Of a stretch of 64,000 nt of DNA, positions 48,274 to 58,937 are shown piece after piece. This DNA comes from Aestuariivita sp. GTDB taxonomy: Bacteria; Pseudomonadota; Alphaproteobacteria; Rhodobacterales; Rhodobacteraceae. The notes under the pieces were generated by a model. That model did no database searches. It was not told the origin of the DNA and saw nothing but the letters and a program-made list of their open reading frames with translations. The position numbers and the translations under genes are program-made. Numbering within the stretch: the first letter of the stretch is position 1; every line of letters starts with the position of its first letter. The stretch is taken from positions 23,920-87,919 of the forward strand of contig JAPORY010000094.1 in assembly GCA_026709985.1 (NCBI GenBank), written 5' to 3'.

Positions 48274-50289
48274 CTACGCCGCAATTGGCTCGGCATTTCG
48301 CGCTTTCGCCAGAGCCGATAGTTCTGCCATCAGTGGACTGGCCCGAGCGATAGGATTACTTAAGAAAAAATCGCTGATCGCAACGCCAAACGCACCAGTG
48401 CCAACGGGGGAAGTCGGTATCGCTTGCCAAGGGTTTTTCGGCACTTCATCAATTTGCGCTAAATGCGGAACCTCAGCGGTAACTTTACAGCGCAAATCCA
48501 TTAAATTATCCCACGGTTGCGTCGCTCCAAGCTTCGCAGATAAGGCTCTGAGAATTGCCCAATTCTCCTTTGCCTCTCCTGGCGGAAATGAGGCGCGTGC
48601 AGCAATTTGAGGACGACCTTCAGTGTTTACGAAGATCCCGCTTTCCTCCGTATATGCTGCTGCTGGCAAAATGATATCGGCGCGTTGTGCCCCTTGATCG
48701 CCGTGGCTCCCTTGATAAATCACAAGAGATTCTTTTCCAAGCCCGACCTCATCGCTACCAAGGTTATACAACACATCTGCACCGGCAATTGCTCCCATGC
48801 CACCCGCTGTGGTTGCGTCGACATCCATGGCACCAACTCGGCTCGCAGCGGTATGTAAAATCAGTAATTTTGATTGCCGCTGTTCAACAAATGCCATGAT
48901 CGACCCTAATACCGCCTCACCATCACCATCGCAAATCGCACTCTGCCCGACAATAACGAGAGTTGACGACGCACCCAATCCTTGCGGAGGTTTGGCGATT
49001 AGACGCTGGAGTGAATCGCGAGTTTCGCCAAAATGGTTGTAGTCGTAGGTCAATTCGGCCGAACGGCCGACTACGGTCACATTCGCCCCGTGTAACCACG
49101 CCTTTCGGATACGCGCATTGAGTACCGGGGCCTCTGTGCGGGGGTTGGTTGCGATCAACAGAATCTCGGCAGCTGTATCAATATCTTCAATACAGGCATT
49201 CCCGACATAGGCCGACCGATTTGACGCCGGCAGTTTTGCCCCGTCCGTGCGACATTCTACGACGCCGCCCTGACCTTCGATTAGCTGCTTTAAGGAATAT
49301 GCGGCTTCGGTCGGAACAAGATCGCCAACAAGCCCGGCAAGTTTGTTCGCCTTGCTCATGACTTCTGATGCCCGTGCGAGAGCCTCCTCCCAACTAGCAG
49401 GTCGCAGGCGCCCATTTTCCCGAATATAAGGTTGGTCGAGCCGCTGTCGCCGCAACCCGTCCCAAACGAATCGGGTCTTATCTGAAATCCATTCTTCGTT
49501 TATGCCATCGTGGTTGCGCGGCAAAATCCGCATGACCTCGCGCCCTTTGGTATCAACCCTGATCGCCGAACCGAGCGCATCCATGACATCAACGCTTTCG
49601 GTCTTCGTCAGTTCCCATGGTCGTGCCGTAAATGCGTAGGGCTTAGAGACGAGGGCTCCGACTGGACAAAGGTCAATAATATTGCCTTGCAAATTGCTGT
49701 CGAGCGTTTGTCCGAGGTAAGAGGTGATCTCGGCATCTTCGCCCCGTCCCGTCTGACCCATTTGCGCGATGCCAGCGACTTCGGTGGTAAAGCGGACGCA
49801 ACGGGTACACGAGATACATCGCACCATGTGCGTTTCAACTAATGGGCCGAGATCCAAATCCTCGACCGCCCGCTTCGCCTCTCGAAAGCGACTAAAATCA
49901 ACGCCATAGCCCATTGCCTGATCCTGAAGGTCACATTCTCCGCCCTGATCGCAAATCGGGCAATCAAGTGGGTGATTGATGAGTAAGAATTCCATCACGC
50001 CGGTGCGAGCTTTTCTGACCATTGATGAATTGGTTAGAATTTGTGGTGGTTGCCCGTCGGGTCCCGAACGCAAATCGCGAACTTGCATGGCACAGGAGGC
50101 AACGGGCTTGGGTGGCCCGCCGACGACCTCAACTAAGCACATGCGACAATTTCCGGCAATTGATAGTCGTTCGTGATAGCAAAAGCGCGGAATTTCGACT
50201 CCCGCCTCCTCACAAGCTTGAATGAGCGTCATTGCGCTATTCACCTCAATTTCCTGATCATTGATCACGAGTTTTCTAAGCTGCGACAT
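48274..50289 (-). CDS. nuoG: NADH-quinone oxidoreductase subunit G
   Basis: A 671-residue iron-sulfur protein of the peripheral arm of complex I. The N-terminal 2Fe-2S domain has [19 protein letters not shown] (cluster N1b). It is followed by the His-ligated 4Fe-4S motif [20 protein letters not shown] (N5) and [16 protein letters not shown] (N4). The C-terminal molybdopterin-like domain is a non-catalytic relic, as usual. An ATG at 50289 is preceded by an in-frame GTG. DUF5333 ends 3 bp upstream. nuoH follows after 328 bp, in which a small ORF lies. All cluster ligands visible. Confidence 0.96.
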   Translation of the reverse strand: MSQLRKLVINDQEIEVNSAMTLIQACEEAGVEIPRFCYHERLSIAGNCRMCLVEVVGGPPKPVASCAMQVRDLRSGPDGQPPQILTNSSMVRKARTGVMEFLLINHPLDCPICDQGGECDLQDQAMGYGVDFSRFREAKRAVEDLDLGPLVETHMVRCISCTRCVRFTTEVAGIAQMGQTGRGEDAEITSYLGQTLDSNLQGNIIDLCPVGALVSKPYAFTARPWELTKTESVDVMDALGSAIRVDTKGREVMRILPRNHDGINEEWISDKTRFVWDGLRRQRLDQPYIRENGRLRPASWEEALARASEVMSKANKLAGLVGDLVPTEAAYSLKQLIEGQGGVVECRTDGAKLPASNRSAYVGNACIEDIDTAAEILLIATNPRTEAPVLNARIRKAWLHGANVTVVGRSAELTYDYNHFGETRDSLQRLIAKPPQGLGASSTLVIVGQSAICDGDGEAVLGSIMAFVEQRQSKLLILHTAASRVGAMDVDATTAGGMGAIAGADVLYNLGSDEVGLGKESLVIYQGSHGDQGAQRADIILPAAAYTEESGIFVNTEGRPQIAARASFPPGEAKENWAILRALSAKLGATQPWDNLMDLRCKVTAEVPHLAQIDEVPKNPWQAIPTSPVGTGAFGVAISDFFLSNPIARASPLMAELSALAKARNAEPIAA

Positions 50290-50292
50290 CAC

Positions 50293-50709
50293 TCACTTCA
50301 CTCTCAATAACTCACCAATTCGGGTTTGATTTTTGATCTCTTCGAATCCCATTTGACACAGATTTTCGGGCTTTTCAGGGTTTACGGCGCGGCTCTCAAA
50401 CAACTCACGCCCCTTTTCACGCATCCGCTCTTTGTTGTCTTCACTATCAAGATATTCGTTGATCTCGGTGTCGCCATACCCAAGTTCTCGTGCCCGCGCA
50501 TTGATCTCGAGCATGCGGCTTATCGCCCGTATAGTCCGCGCATCAATTCGGTCACATTCTTTGCGTATGACATCGGCAACCGCGATATAAAATACCTCTT
50601 CATCAATTTCAGGCACCTCTTGCAGCGGTGGATGTGCCGCGACATTGGTACTGATGAGAATTGCCAAGACTATAGCCGGCACCATTGATCGCAACTTGCT
50701 CATCCTCAT
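50293..50709 (-). CDS. DUF5333 protein, exported, in the nuo operon
   Basis: A 138-residue protein with an N-terminal signal peptide (LRSMVPAIVLAILISTNVAA, cleavage near AHP) and a helical, charged body: EVPEIDEEVFYIAVADVIRK, ECDRIDARTIRAISRMLEIN and YGDTEINEYLDSEDNKERMR. It corresponds to the DUF5333 family, found in Rhodobacterales next to nuoG. Two cysteines (in KECDRI and ENLCQM) are likely to form a periplasmic disulfide. No function is known. Starts at 50709 and 50703 are both possible. It ends 3 bp before nuoG. Confidence 0.82.
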   Translation of the reverse strand: MRMSKLRSMVPAIVLAILISTNVAAHPPLQEVPEIDEEVFYIAVADVIRKECDRIDARTIRAISRMLEINARARELGYGDTEINEYLDSEDNKERMREKGRELFESRAVNPEKPENLCQMGFEEIKNQTRIGELLRVK

Positions 50710-50811
50710 TTTCTCTCGCAACAAACGTTATCTGTGCGGGGCGTACAAATTGACGACTGGTGCCAAAAGGCGACGAGTGATAGCGGTGCCCTAACATAAC
50801 GAACGCGATTG

Positions 50812-51141
50812 CTACACCTGACACGTTCCCACCAAGGTCAGTCGATCATTGACAACTTCTTTCTCTATTGTTTCCAGGTCGTCACCACCGAGCCATTTGA
50901 TATCGGACGTACCATATGCTTCAATACAATATCGGATGGCTTCGTATTCCCCAGCTTCTTTAGCGCCAACCAATGATGCCGTGGCATTGCGGACAGTTAC
51001 TTCGAATTGCCGTCGATCCGAGCGGTCTACTGCGGCGGCGTTGGTACGGAAATAATGTCCGTCAAAGCGTGTTCGGTCTTCTTCATTAGCACAGCCGAGG
51101 CCGAGTGTCAGCAATGGGAGCATCAAAAATATCCGAGGCAT
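50812..51141 (-). CDS. Small lipoprotein between nuoF and DUF5333
   Basis: A 109-residue protein with a lipoprotein signal peptide: MPRIFLMLPLLTLGLGC, the lipobox LGLGC ending at Cys17, so it should be lipidated and exported. The mature part contains two more cysteines (RYCIEAYGTSDIKWLGG and LVGTCQV) likely to be paired. It begins 4 bp after nuoF and so belongs to the operon. I do not recognise a named family; relatives may occur only in Rhodobacterales nuo clusters. Confidence in the gene is good, in its function nil. Confidence 0.72.
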   Translation of the reverse strand: MPRIFLMLPLLTLGLGCANEEDRTRFDGHYFRTNAAAVDRSDRRQFEVTVRNATASLVGAKEAGEYEAIRYCIEAYGTSDIKWLGGDDLETIEKEVVNDRLTLVGTCQV

Positions 51142-51145
51142 ACGA

Positions 51146-52444
51146 CTACTCTGCTGCTACCATTGTGTTGCGCTTTGTCGAATTTGCCAAGATTCGATCC
51201 TCAATCTCATCACGAAAGTTTCGAATGAGCCCTTGGATCGGCCACGCAGCCGCGTCACCAAGCGCACAAATTGTATGCCCTTCAACCTGCTTTGTTACGT
51301 CAAGCAGCATATCAATTTCTTCGCGAGCGGCGTTACCGGTGACCAGCCGATCCATCACCCGCATCATCCAGCCCGTGCCCTCTCGACAGGGGGTACATTG
51401 CCCACAGCTTTCGTGCTTATAGAATTTTGACAAACGCCAAATTGCTTTGATAATGTCGGTTGAGTGATCCATGACAATTACGGCCGCGGTTCCTAGGCCT
51501 GATCCAAGTTCACTTTTCAGAAAGTCGAAATCCATAATCGCCGTCTTCATGTGTTCTCCTCGCACACATGGCACCGAAGACCCACCCGGAATAACAGCCT
51601 TTAAATTATCCCAGCCGCCGCGAATTCCACCGCAATGGGTCTCAATTAGTTCCTCGAAACTAATCGACATCGCCTCTTCAACCACGCAGGGAAAGTTTAC
51701 GTGACCTGAAATTGCAAAAAGCTTGGTCCCGGTGTTATTCGGTCGACCAAAACCTGTGAACCAGTCAGCGCCACGCCGCAAGATAGTAGGGACGACCGCG
51801 ATTGATTCGACATTGTTGACAGTCGTTGGGCATCCATACAAACCCGCCCCTGCTGGGAATGGCGGTTTCATACGGGGCATGCCTTTTTTTCCTTCGAGGC
51901 TCTCCAAGAGAGCGGTCTCTTCGCCGCAGATGTATGCACCTGCCCCGTGGTGCAAAAATAAATCAAAATCCCAACCCGAACCTGCGGCATTCTTGCCTAG
52001 GAGTCCGTCGTCGTAAGCTTCGTCTATGGCACTCTGCAGGGTTTCTCTTTCGCGAATATACTCCCCACGAATATAAATATAGCACGAATGAGCTGCCATG
52101 GCAAAGGCAGCGATCAAGCATCCTTCGATAAGGGTGTGTGGATCATGCCGCATGATTTCACGATCCTTGCAGGTGCCGGGTTCTGATTCATCAGCATTGA
52201 TGACGAGATAACTTGGTCGTCCGTCGGTTTCCTTTGGCATGAATGACCATTTTAATCCGGTCGGGAATCCAGCACCACCTCTTCCCCGTAGCCCGCTGTT
52301 CTTAACCTCTTGGATTATCCAATCGCGCCCCTTCTGCAATAGGGCCGCTGTATTATCCCATTGCCCTCGCTTGCGCGCCCCAGCAAGAGTACGATCAAAC
52401 ATCCCATATAGGTTCCCAAAGATGCGATCACTGTCTTGAAGCAT
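51146..52444 (-). CDS. nuoF: NADH-quinone oxidoreductase subunit F
   Basis: A 432-residue flavoprotein of complex I that oxidises NADH. The NADH/FMN-binding [20 protein letters not shown] is near residue 55, [20 protein letters not shown] near 83, [20 protein letters not shown] near 170, and the 4Fe-4S (N3) motif [14 protein letters not shown] near 345, with the fourth cysteine in [14 protein letters not shown] choose ATG 52444 (MLQDSDRIF) because it removes eight residues without family character and fits homologues. It starts 7 bp after the DUF5337 gene. Complete. Confidence 0.97.
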   Translation of the reverse strand: MLQDSDRIFGNLYGMFDRTLAGARKRGQWDNTAALLQKGRDWIIQEVKNSGLRGRGGAGFPTGLKWSFMPKETDGRPSYLVINADESEPGTCKDREIMRHDPHTLIEGCLIAAFAMAAHSCYIYIRGEYIRERETLQSAIDEAYDDGLLGKNAAGSGWDFDLFLHHGAGAYICGEETALLESLEGKKGMPRMKPPFPAGAGLYGCPTTVNNVESIAVVPTILRRGADWFTGFGRPNNTGTKLFAISGHVNFPCVVEEAMSISFEELIETHCGGIRGGWDNLKAVIPGGSSVPCVRGEHMKTAIMDFDFLKSELGSGLGTAAVIVMDHSTDIIKAIWRLSKFYKHESCGQCTPCREGTGWMMRVMDRLVTGNAAREEIDMLLDVTKQVEGHTICALGDAAAWPIQGLIRNFRDEIEDRILANSTKRNTMVAAE

Positions 52445-52451
52445 CCCAGTT

Positions 52452-52676
52452 CTATCCTTTGTCTTCACGACGCATACGTAACAACTTCACGATGTTGACG
52501 CCAGCGTAGACTAGCGCTGCTAACGCAGCAAAATCGGCGAGCAGAGCGTAGCGACCGGGCCATCCCAGTTCCCGTCCGACCAGCTGCACAAGCAGCCAAA
52601 ACAGGATTGATGCGACAATCACAACCGATATATGCCTGCCCATCTTCGCGATATGATGATCTTGGCTTACAGCCAT
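52452..52676 (-). CDS. DUF5337 small membrane protein in the nuo operon
   Basis: A 74-residue protein with two hydrophobic helices ([18 protein letters not shown], residues about 17-34, and [20 protein letters not shown], about 42-61), a charged N terminus and a basic tail (MRREDKG). This matches DUF5337, a family of the Rhodobacterales nuo cluster. ATG 52676 follows AAAGG and gives the family length; longer frames upstream have no family character. It lies just before nuoF. Its likely role is an accessory membrane subunit or assembly factor of complex I, by position only. Confidence 0.8.
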   Translation of the reverse strand: MAVSQDHHIAKMGRHISVVIVASILFWLLVQLVGRELGWPGRYALLADFAALAALVYAGVNIVKLLRMRREDKG

Positions 52677-53183
52677 CTCTGAACCTTTCGCTTGCGCGAC
52701 AATAACCACGAATTCCTTTGTCAACCCGCACACTATAGCGCAACTACACGGACATAGTGTCGTGCGTATCAATCATCGGCGGCTTTTCCAACTTTCCATC
52801 AGTGCGACGACAAAGTCCAACGCCACTGTACAAAGTTCACCCGACATCGTGATGAATGATCACCGTTCTAATGCAGCTTTTGCGATCTATCACTGCACAG
52901 ATAAAGCGGATCAAGTGAAATCATTGGTAGCATACTTTCGTCGATAACCGATTGATTTACTGCACCGATCAGACCAAATCGGCATCGTTGCTTTACCATA
53001 GACTGGTGGTCGCAATGAAGGCCCGAAACGCCAATCTGCCGATATCGTGTCGTCTTTTTCATCGGTCGAGCGACTTCTCTCCGTTGTTACACATATTTCG
53101 GGCGCACTTAACGCAAAACTTCGCGGTATCAATTTGCTAATGTTTGGTTCTATTGATATTTCGGTTGATCGATTTTCGGTATT
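52677..53183. other. Non-coding stretch between nuoE and the DUF5337 gene
   Basis: About 507 bp with only short frames (53062-52868 and 53132-52911, minus strand) lacking any family feature. Related nuo clusters may carry a small ORF here, so a decayed gene is possible, but none can be named. Confidence 0.35.
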
Positions 53184-53858
53184 TCAGCCGTCAATTCGTT
53201 TAATTGTATCTTTATTGGTCACCGCAAGCTGGACCGACCCGTTGTGGGATAGGCGTTCATCGGCTAGAGTTGTCAAACTGGTTAGCCCAGATGCGGGCTC
53301 ACAAGAAAATCGACCATTTTGAGGGCCTGGAGTTGGGATATCTCCTGATAAGAACGCATCTATAATACTGTTTAGGCGTTCGCTACTTAGATCCTCGTAA
53401 TAATCCTTCCCGATTTGCACCATGGGCGCATTCGCGCAGGAACCGAGGCACTCGACTTCTTCCCACGACAATCGCCCGTCAGGCGATAATTCATGCGGGT
53501 TGGGTGCGATTCGGGATTGGCAGACAGCTATCAAGTCTTCGGAGCCGCAGATCATGCAGGTTGTTGTTCCACATACTTGAATGTGTGCAACGCTGCCAAC
53601 AGGGTTAAGCTGAAACATAAAATAGAATGAAGCAACTTCGAGCGCCCGAATATACGCCATATCAAGCATATTTGCGACATATTCGATTGCAGCACGGGTT
53701 AGCCAACCCTCTTGCTCCTGCGCCCGCCACAGTAACGGAATAATGGCACTTGCCTGCCGACCTTTCGGATACTTCGACAACTGGGCCTCGGCCCACGCTT
53801 GATTCGCCGCAGTAAAGGCAAAAGTATCTGGCTGTTCGTGGTGCAACCGTCGCAGCAT
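53184..53858 (-). CDS. nuoE: NADH-quinone oxidoreductase subunit E
   Basis: A 224-residue 2Fe-2S thioredoxin-like subunit of complex I that carries cluster N1a. The ligands are in [14 protein letters not shown] (residues about 94-107) and [20 protein letters not shown] (about 138-157). The helical N-terminal domain ([20 protein letters not shown]) and [20 protein letters not shown] are typical. After the domain, a short tail of about 50 residues without family features follows; in some Rhodobacterales the tail is much longer. The start at ATG 53858 fits. nuoD ends 138 bp upstream. Confidence 0.95.
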   Translation of the reverse strand: MLRRLHHEQPDTFAFTAANQAWAEAQLSKYPKGRQASAIIPLLWRAQEQEGWLTRAAIEYVANMLDMAYIRALEVASFYFMFQLNPVGSVAHIQVCGTTTCMICGSEDLIAVCQSRIAPNPHELSPDGRLSWEEVECLGSCANAPMVQIGKDYYEDLSSERLNSIIDAFLSGDIPTPGPQNGRFSCEPASGLTSLTTLADERLSHNGSVQLAVTNKDTIKRIDG

Positions 53859-53996
53859 GACTATAGTGTTCTCCTCGGTAATTCGTTCATGAATTCACGA
53901 CGAATGCGGTTACCATGAATTCCGCAACATGAACGGCTCGCGTGATTGTGACTTTGCCAATCAATAGCATGACTTCCTTACCTTTGCGCACAGTCG

Positions 53997-55211
53997 TTAC
54001 CGATCTATTTCCCCAAAAACGACATCCATGGTGCCAATGATCGCTGCCACGTCTGCAAGCTGATGTCCTTTTGCGATATGATCCATCGCTTGCAAATGCA
54101 AAAACCCTGGTGCGCGTAATTTGACCCGGTAAGGTTTATTGGTACCATCGGCGATTAAGTGAACGCCGAATTCGCCTTTTGGCGCTTCGACAGCAGCATA
54201 GACAGAACCCGCTGGCACGTGAAACCCTTCGGTATACAGTTTAAAGTGGTGAATGAGGGCTTCCATTGAGGTTTTCATATCTGCACGGGTCGGTGGTGTA
54301 AGTTTGCCGCGTGCCAATATATCACCGTCGGCCCGCCGCAGCTTTGCGATCGCTTGCAGAATTATGGCGACCGACTGTCGCATTTCCTCCATCCGCACGA
54401 GGTATCTGTCATAGCAATCACCGTTTTTTCCAATCGGAATCTGAAATTCAAATTCATTATAGCACTCATACGGCTGCGAACGGCGAAGATCCCACGCTAA
54501 GCCGCTCCCGCGAACCATAACGCCAGAAAAACCCCAGTCTAGTGCGTCTTTTTCTGACACAATGCCGATATCAACATTGCGTTGTTTAAAAATTCGGTTT
54601 TCGGTCAAGAGATCATTGATATCATTCAGCGCTTTGGGGAATTCAGTCGCCCAATTCTCAATATCGTCAAGCAACTCATTCGGAAGGTCTTGGTGGACAC
54701 CGCCGGGACGAAAATAGGCTGCATGTAGACGGGCACCGCAAGCACGCTCATAAAACACCATGAGTTTCTCGCGTTCTTCAAATCCCCACAAGGGCGGCGT
54801 TAGCGCACCGACATCCATAGCTTGGGTTGTAACATTTAACAAATGATTGAGAACTCTGCCAATTTCGGAAAACAATACTCTGATCAGCGACGCACGTCGT
54901 GGGATCTCAAGCGCCGTTAGTTTTTCGATCGCGAGGCACCAAGCGTGCTCTTGATTCATGGGTGCCACGTAATCTAGCCGGTCCAAATAGGGCAGATTTT
55001 GCAGATAGGTGCGGCTCTCCATTAGTTTCTCGGTTCCACGATGCAAGAGGCCGATGTGGGGGTCACACCTTTCGACGATTTCGCCGTCAAGTTCGAGTAC
55101 CAGACGCAGGACACCGTGGGCGGCTGGATGCTGCGGTCCGAAATTTATATTGAAATTACGGATTTTGTGCTCACCTGGCTGTGACCCGGTAAGGTTTGTT
55201 GATCCGTCCAT
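53997..55211 (-). CDS. nuoD: NADH-quinone oxidoreductase subunit D
   Basis: A 404-residue subunit of complex I, derived from the hydrogenase large subunit, that lines the quinone site. It has [20 protein letters not shown] with the quinone-site histidine near residue 35, [40 protein letters not shown] helix near 125, and the C-terminal [20 protein letters not shown] and DVVFGEIDR end. Length and motif order are normal. It starts 257 bp after nuoC ends; that gap holds no recognisable gene. nuoE follows. Confidence 0.97.
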   Translation of the reverse strand: MDGSTNLTGSQPGEHKIRNFNINFGPQHPAAHGVLRLVLELDGEIVERCDPHIGLLHRGTEKLMESRTYLQNLPYLDRLDYVAPMNQEHAWCLAIEKLTALEIPRRASLIRVLFSEIGRVLNHLLNVTTQAMDVGALTPPLWGFEEREKLMVFYERACGARLHAAYFRPGGVHQDLPNELLDDIENWATEFPKALNDINDLLTENRIFKQRNVDIGIVSEKDALDWGFSGVMVRGSGLAWDLRRSQPYECYNEFEFQIPIGKNGDCYDRYLVRMEEMRQSVAIILQAIAKLRRADGDILARGKLTPPTRADMKTSMEALIHHFKLYTEGFHVPAGSVYAAVEAPKGEFGVHLIADGTNKPYRVKLRAPGFLHLQAMDHIAKGHQLADVAAIIGTMDVVFGEIDR

Positions 55212-55468
55212 AATTGTTCGCCCTTAAAATTTTTCGGCTATAGCCGAAGCCTGTTTTTGCGAAGCTCTGTCGAGTGTTTTGAGTGAACTGTTAAGAGATA
55301 ACCGCGGACTGCCGTTTAGTGAGTTGGAACGGGTTCTCATCTGATTTGCCTATCGGTCAACTTCGGCGGATCACAAAATATAGCGGCCGCAACGGTGACG
55401 TTTTTTGTTTGTTATCCCCTCGACCGTTAATTTTGGTTAAATTCGAGAAATACCTGGTCGTAGGTGTA

Positions 55469-56080
55469 CTACGTTGTTTCATGTTTTTCTGATTTATCGT
55501 CTGGCATGATATGTTCTGCCCCTTCCCATGGCGACATAAAGTCGAATTGTCGATACTCTTGCACCAGCGTGACAGGTTCATAAACGACGCGCTTTTGTTT
55601 CTCGTCATAGCGCACTTCGGTATAACCGGTTGTTGGAAAGTCTTTGCGAAGCGGGTGCCCTTGAAATCCGTAATCGGTCAAAATTCGGCGCAAGTCCGGA
55701 TGACCAGAGAACATGATCCCAAACATGTCGAAGACTTCCCTCTCGAACCAGTTTGCAGCGGGATGGAACTGCGTGATAGACGGCACAATATCTTCGTTTC
55801 GAACGGCAACGCGTACTCGAACACGTTGGTTTTGACGCATACTCAGTAGTAGATAGATGAGGTCAAAACGGCTGGCACGCTCTGGGTAATCGACCGCGGT
55901 AATGTCAATCAGAGTTGTGAATTGGCACACCTGATCATTTTTGAGCAATTCGACCAATCCCAGAATTGCGGAAAGTGGCGTATCAATCCGCAGTTCGTCA
56001 AAACCGACTGCCCAAGACAAAACGCCATTCGGGCATTTGGCTGCGATTGTCGCACCGAGTTCGTTCAAGGCTTCTGACAC
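55469..56080 (-). CDS. nuoC: NADH-quinone oxidoreductase subunit C
   Basis: A 203-residue 30-kDa-type subunit of the peripheral arm of complex I. The family core reads [29 protein letters not shown] sequence ([12 protein letters not shown] near residue 128), followed by [19 protein letters not shown] near 147. The C terminus ([14 protein letters not shown]) is as expected. I choose GTG 56080 as start: it lies 11 bp after nuoB, has GTAGG upstream and gives MSEALNELG at the N terminus as in relatives, whereas the upstream ATG at 56176 lies inside nuoB. Confidence 0.94.
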   Translation of the reverse strand: MSEALNELGATIAAKCPNGVLSWAVGFDELRIDTPLSAILGLVELLKNDQVCQFTTLIDITAVDYPERASRFDLIYLLLSMRQNQRVRVRVAVRNEDIVPSITQFHPAANWFEREVFDMFGIMFSGHPDLRRILTDYGFQGHPLRKDFPTTGYTEVRYDEKQKRVVYEPVTLVQEYRQFDFMSPWEGAEHIMPDDKSEKHETT

Positions 56081-56091
56081 GAACCTACTCT

Positions 56092-56981
<890 letters not shown>

Positions 56982-57039
56982 GCTCAAACTCCTAATGCGT
57001 AGCGATCTCTCTCTTTTCGCCCTCGTGCCCACTAATCGG

Positions 57040-57068
57040 AACCTAGCGCATCTATGCCCTATCGTCAA
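57040..57068 (-). promoter_or_regulatory. Predicted sigma-70-type promoter of the nuo operon
   Basis: On the minus strand TTGACG (57068-57063) and TAGGTT (57045-57040) are separated by 17 bases, the optimal spacing. The -10 element ends about 58 bp before the proposed nuoA start. The -35 element matches the consensus at five of six positions. Confidence 0.5.
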
Positions 57069-58076
57069 TTAAGTGTGTGACATCTCTATATCACCCTCGC
57101 CCATCAATTAAAGATACCTAACTCTGATGGCTTAATCCTGACTAGGCTGGTCGTTTGGTAGAGTTGAATTTTGGACTCTCCTTAAATTCACCCTGCGATT
57201 GTGCGAAAGCTTTCAAGTTACAAGGCGTGATGTATCTGGAGTATTTCGAACCTCATTCAGCTTTATGCCACCGTTAGTCGAGAGTTGGAAGCGGTTTCTG
57301 ACGAGGCTTATGAGCACATCCGTATCCAAGAGGGAATATCGGAACGGCGGGCATTGTCACCATTCAGTAGTTGGAACGAGCATGGCAACCTAGCGAAAAG
57401 AGGGTATAATATGAAGACAGCAGCGGGTTGGTCGAATCGCTGATTAACGCAGTTGTCGCGAACCAAGGTTCTTACGCAAAAGGTATTATAGAACGGATTG
57501 ACGCTGTCAATGTAATGGAGCCGCTCTGGTATGCGCTATGGATAGACCTAGGGGGAGAAGTGGAACCAGCACCTGTTGAAGGTTGCGACGCTATGAAGAC
57601 CGTGTTGGAAGAGTTTTCGCCAAAGCGATCGTAAATTGTCAGCGTCACAGCTTGTATTACGATATAAATATCTCAAACTAGCCTTAGCCCAACATCGGTA
57701 CCGATTCTGCTGTAGAACTTTCCCTTTTCGGTTTTTTGATCGCGATCTTCTTCATTTAGTTCAAAAGATTGTTCGGCGCTGTTTTGGTGGTGCGTGGATG
57801 CTTGCGTTTAGGGAGGAAATTGTCAAATGTTTAGAAACAGGTATCAGTGCCCCACTTGTGGCGCGAAAAAGCCTTGGGGATATGTCATCGCCCAATAAGA
57901 GTTTTGCTGGAAATCATTTAGGCCGAAATTACACGGACCAACGTTCGGTTCTTATATTGATATCGAATCGCCCACCAGCATCTTCTAAACCAATATTGGA
58001 GCCGTCTAGTAGCCACCACCAATAGAAATATTAGTGATTGAGGCATTTAATTATTTTTCTCGTATGTCAATCCAGC
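57069..58076. other. Long stretch without a recognisable gene upstream of nuoA
   Basis: About 1 kb of plus-strand short frames that may be remnants of coding DNA. Two neighbouring frames around 57245-57440 and 57428-57634 (for example EAYEHIRIQEGISERRALSP and IDAVNVMEPLWYALWIDLGG) look protein-like and abut at about 57435, as after a frameshift, but I cannot assign a family. A 129-codon frame at 57636-58025 has no features. No tRNA or repeat was seen. Confidence 0.35.
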
Positions 58077-58106
58077 AAAAATTAAAGGGGCAACCAAAGC
58101 CGCCCC
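58077..58106 (-). terminator. Intrinsic terminator of the GC-rich secreted-protein gene
   Basis: On the minus strand GGGGCGGC-TTTG-GTTGCCCC forms an 8-bp stem (two G-T pairs) with a 4-base loop, followed by TTTAATTTTT. It begins 21 bp after the stop codon of the gene at 58128-58757. Confidence 0.8.
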
Positions 58107-58127
58107 GCATGTGCCTATCAAAGACAG

Positions 58128-58757
58128 TTATCGGTTGGCGCAGCCCCAGTTGCTCCGCAGTGAGGTATAGTCGTAATTTTGGGACCCGACAGTTCCGGTA
58201 TTGCCCCGCCCGCACAGGCAGTTGCGAACGTCATGAAAGGTTAGGGGGGTGATGGAGAAGCACCCGGTGCTGCCCATGGAAGTATCAAGGGTTGCATTCG
58301 CAGGGGTGTACGTCCCGCCCGTCATGAAGCAGCGACGAACAAAGGGTCTTCCCTCGCCAAACCCGGCTGCCGTTGTGTAGACCACAGCATAATAAGGCGT
58401 CTTTTCGGCTAAGCTGGAAAGTGTAAAGTTGAAATCTTGGGTAAGCTCTGTATACGCTTGACGGAAAGTGGCCAGTATTTGGGTAGTGCCGGCCTGTGCG
58501 TTGGTCTTCGCGTTGTAGACCTTGATGTTGGTGGGGAATTCAGTCGGCCCGCCATCCCCGATGCGTGATCTCAGGTTACCGTACATATTTGCGATTCGCT
58601 GGGCTCTAAAGTTCGCGTTGTTGTTCGTCACGGACGAAATGGTCCCGAAATTGGGGTCGGCAGTCTCTCCCTGTCCCACGCAAGCGGCCGGTCCTATCAG
58701 CCCCGGCGCGGTTATGGTGGTCTGCGCCCATACCGGCGCGACGATTACCATCGCCAT
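58128..58757 (-). CDS. Unidentified GC-rich secreted protein, 5' end lost at a homopolymer
   Basis: A 209-codon frame from ATG 58757. The N terminus (MAMVIVAPVWAQ) is the second half of a signal peptide; the open frame continues upstream as LGNLLATALMAMVIVAPVWA until it reaches the 17-C tract (58804-58788) with no ATG, GTG or TTG before an in-frame stop beyond the tract. The mature part has several cysteines (AACVGQGET, RRCFMTGGTY, GCFSITPL, NCLCGRGN, NWGCANR), probably disulfide-bonded. I do not recognise a family. Base composition differs from its surroundings: 38 of 60 bases are G or C in 58261-58320, while the DNA just beyond the tract is AT-rich. It has its own terminator. Confidence 0.6.
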   Translation of the reverse strand: MAMVIVAPVWAQTTITAPGLIGPAACVGQGETADPNFGTISSVTNNNANFRAQRIANMYGNLRSRIGDGGPTEFPTNIKVYNAKTNAQAGTTQILATFRQAYTELTQDFNFTLSSLAEKTPYYAVVYTTAAGFGEGRPFVRRCFMTGGTYTPANATLDTSMGSTGCFSITPLTFHDVRNCLCGRGNTGTVGSQNYDYTSLRSNWGCANR

Positions 58758-58787
58758 CAGCGCGGTGGCCAGAAGGTTACCTAAATT

Positions 58788-58804
58788 GGGGGGGGGGGGG
58801 GGGG
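58788..58804. repeat. 17-base G (C on the minus strand) homopolymer
   Basis: An uninterrupted run of 17 G on the plus strand. It sits exactly where the GC-rich secreted-protein gene loses its 5' end and where composition changes from GC-rich to AT-rich. Such tracts slip in replication and can switch genes on and off, but they also arise at artificial joins in assemblies. Confidence 0.9.
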
Positions 58805-58835
58805 AGAAATTTTAATTAATTATACGTGGTTTATA

Positions 58836-58864
58836 TTGAAAACATTATAACGTGACTATATGAC
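58836..58864 (+). promoter_or_regulatory. Predicted promoter of the ATPase/DUF4276 cassette
   Basis: TTGAAA (58836-58841) and TATGAC (58859-58864) are separated by 17 bases in AT-rich DNA, five and four matches to the sigma-70 consensus. It lies 74 bp before the ATPase start and just right of the homopolymer. Confidence 0.4.
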
Positions 58865-58937
58865 AATTCAAATTAGGAATGAGAAAAGTAGTTAAACACT
58901 TTGTCGCCAAATATTAGGCAATTTTGGGAGATAGCCA

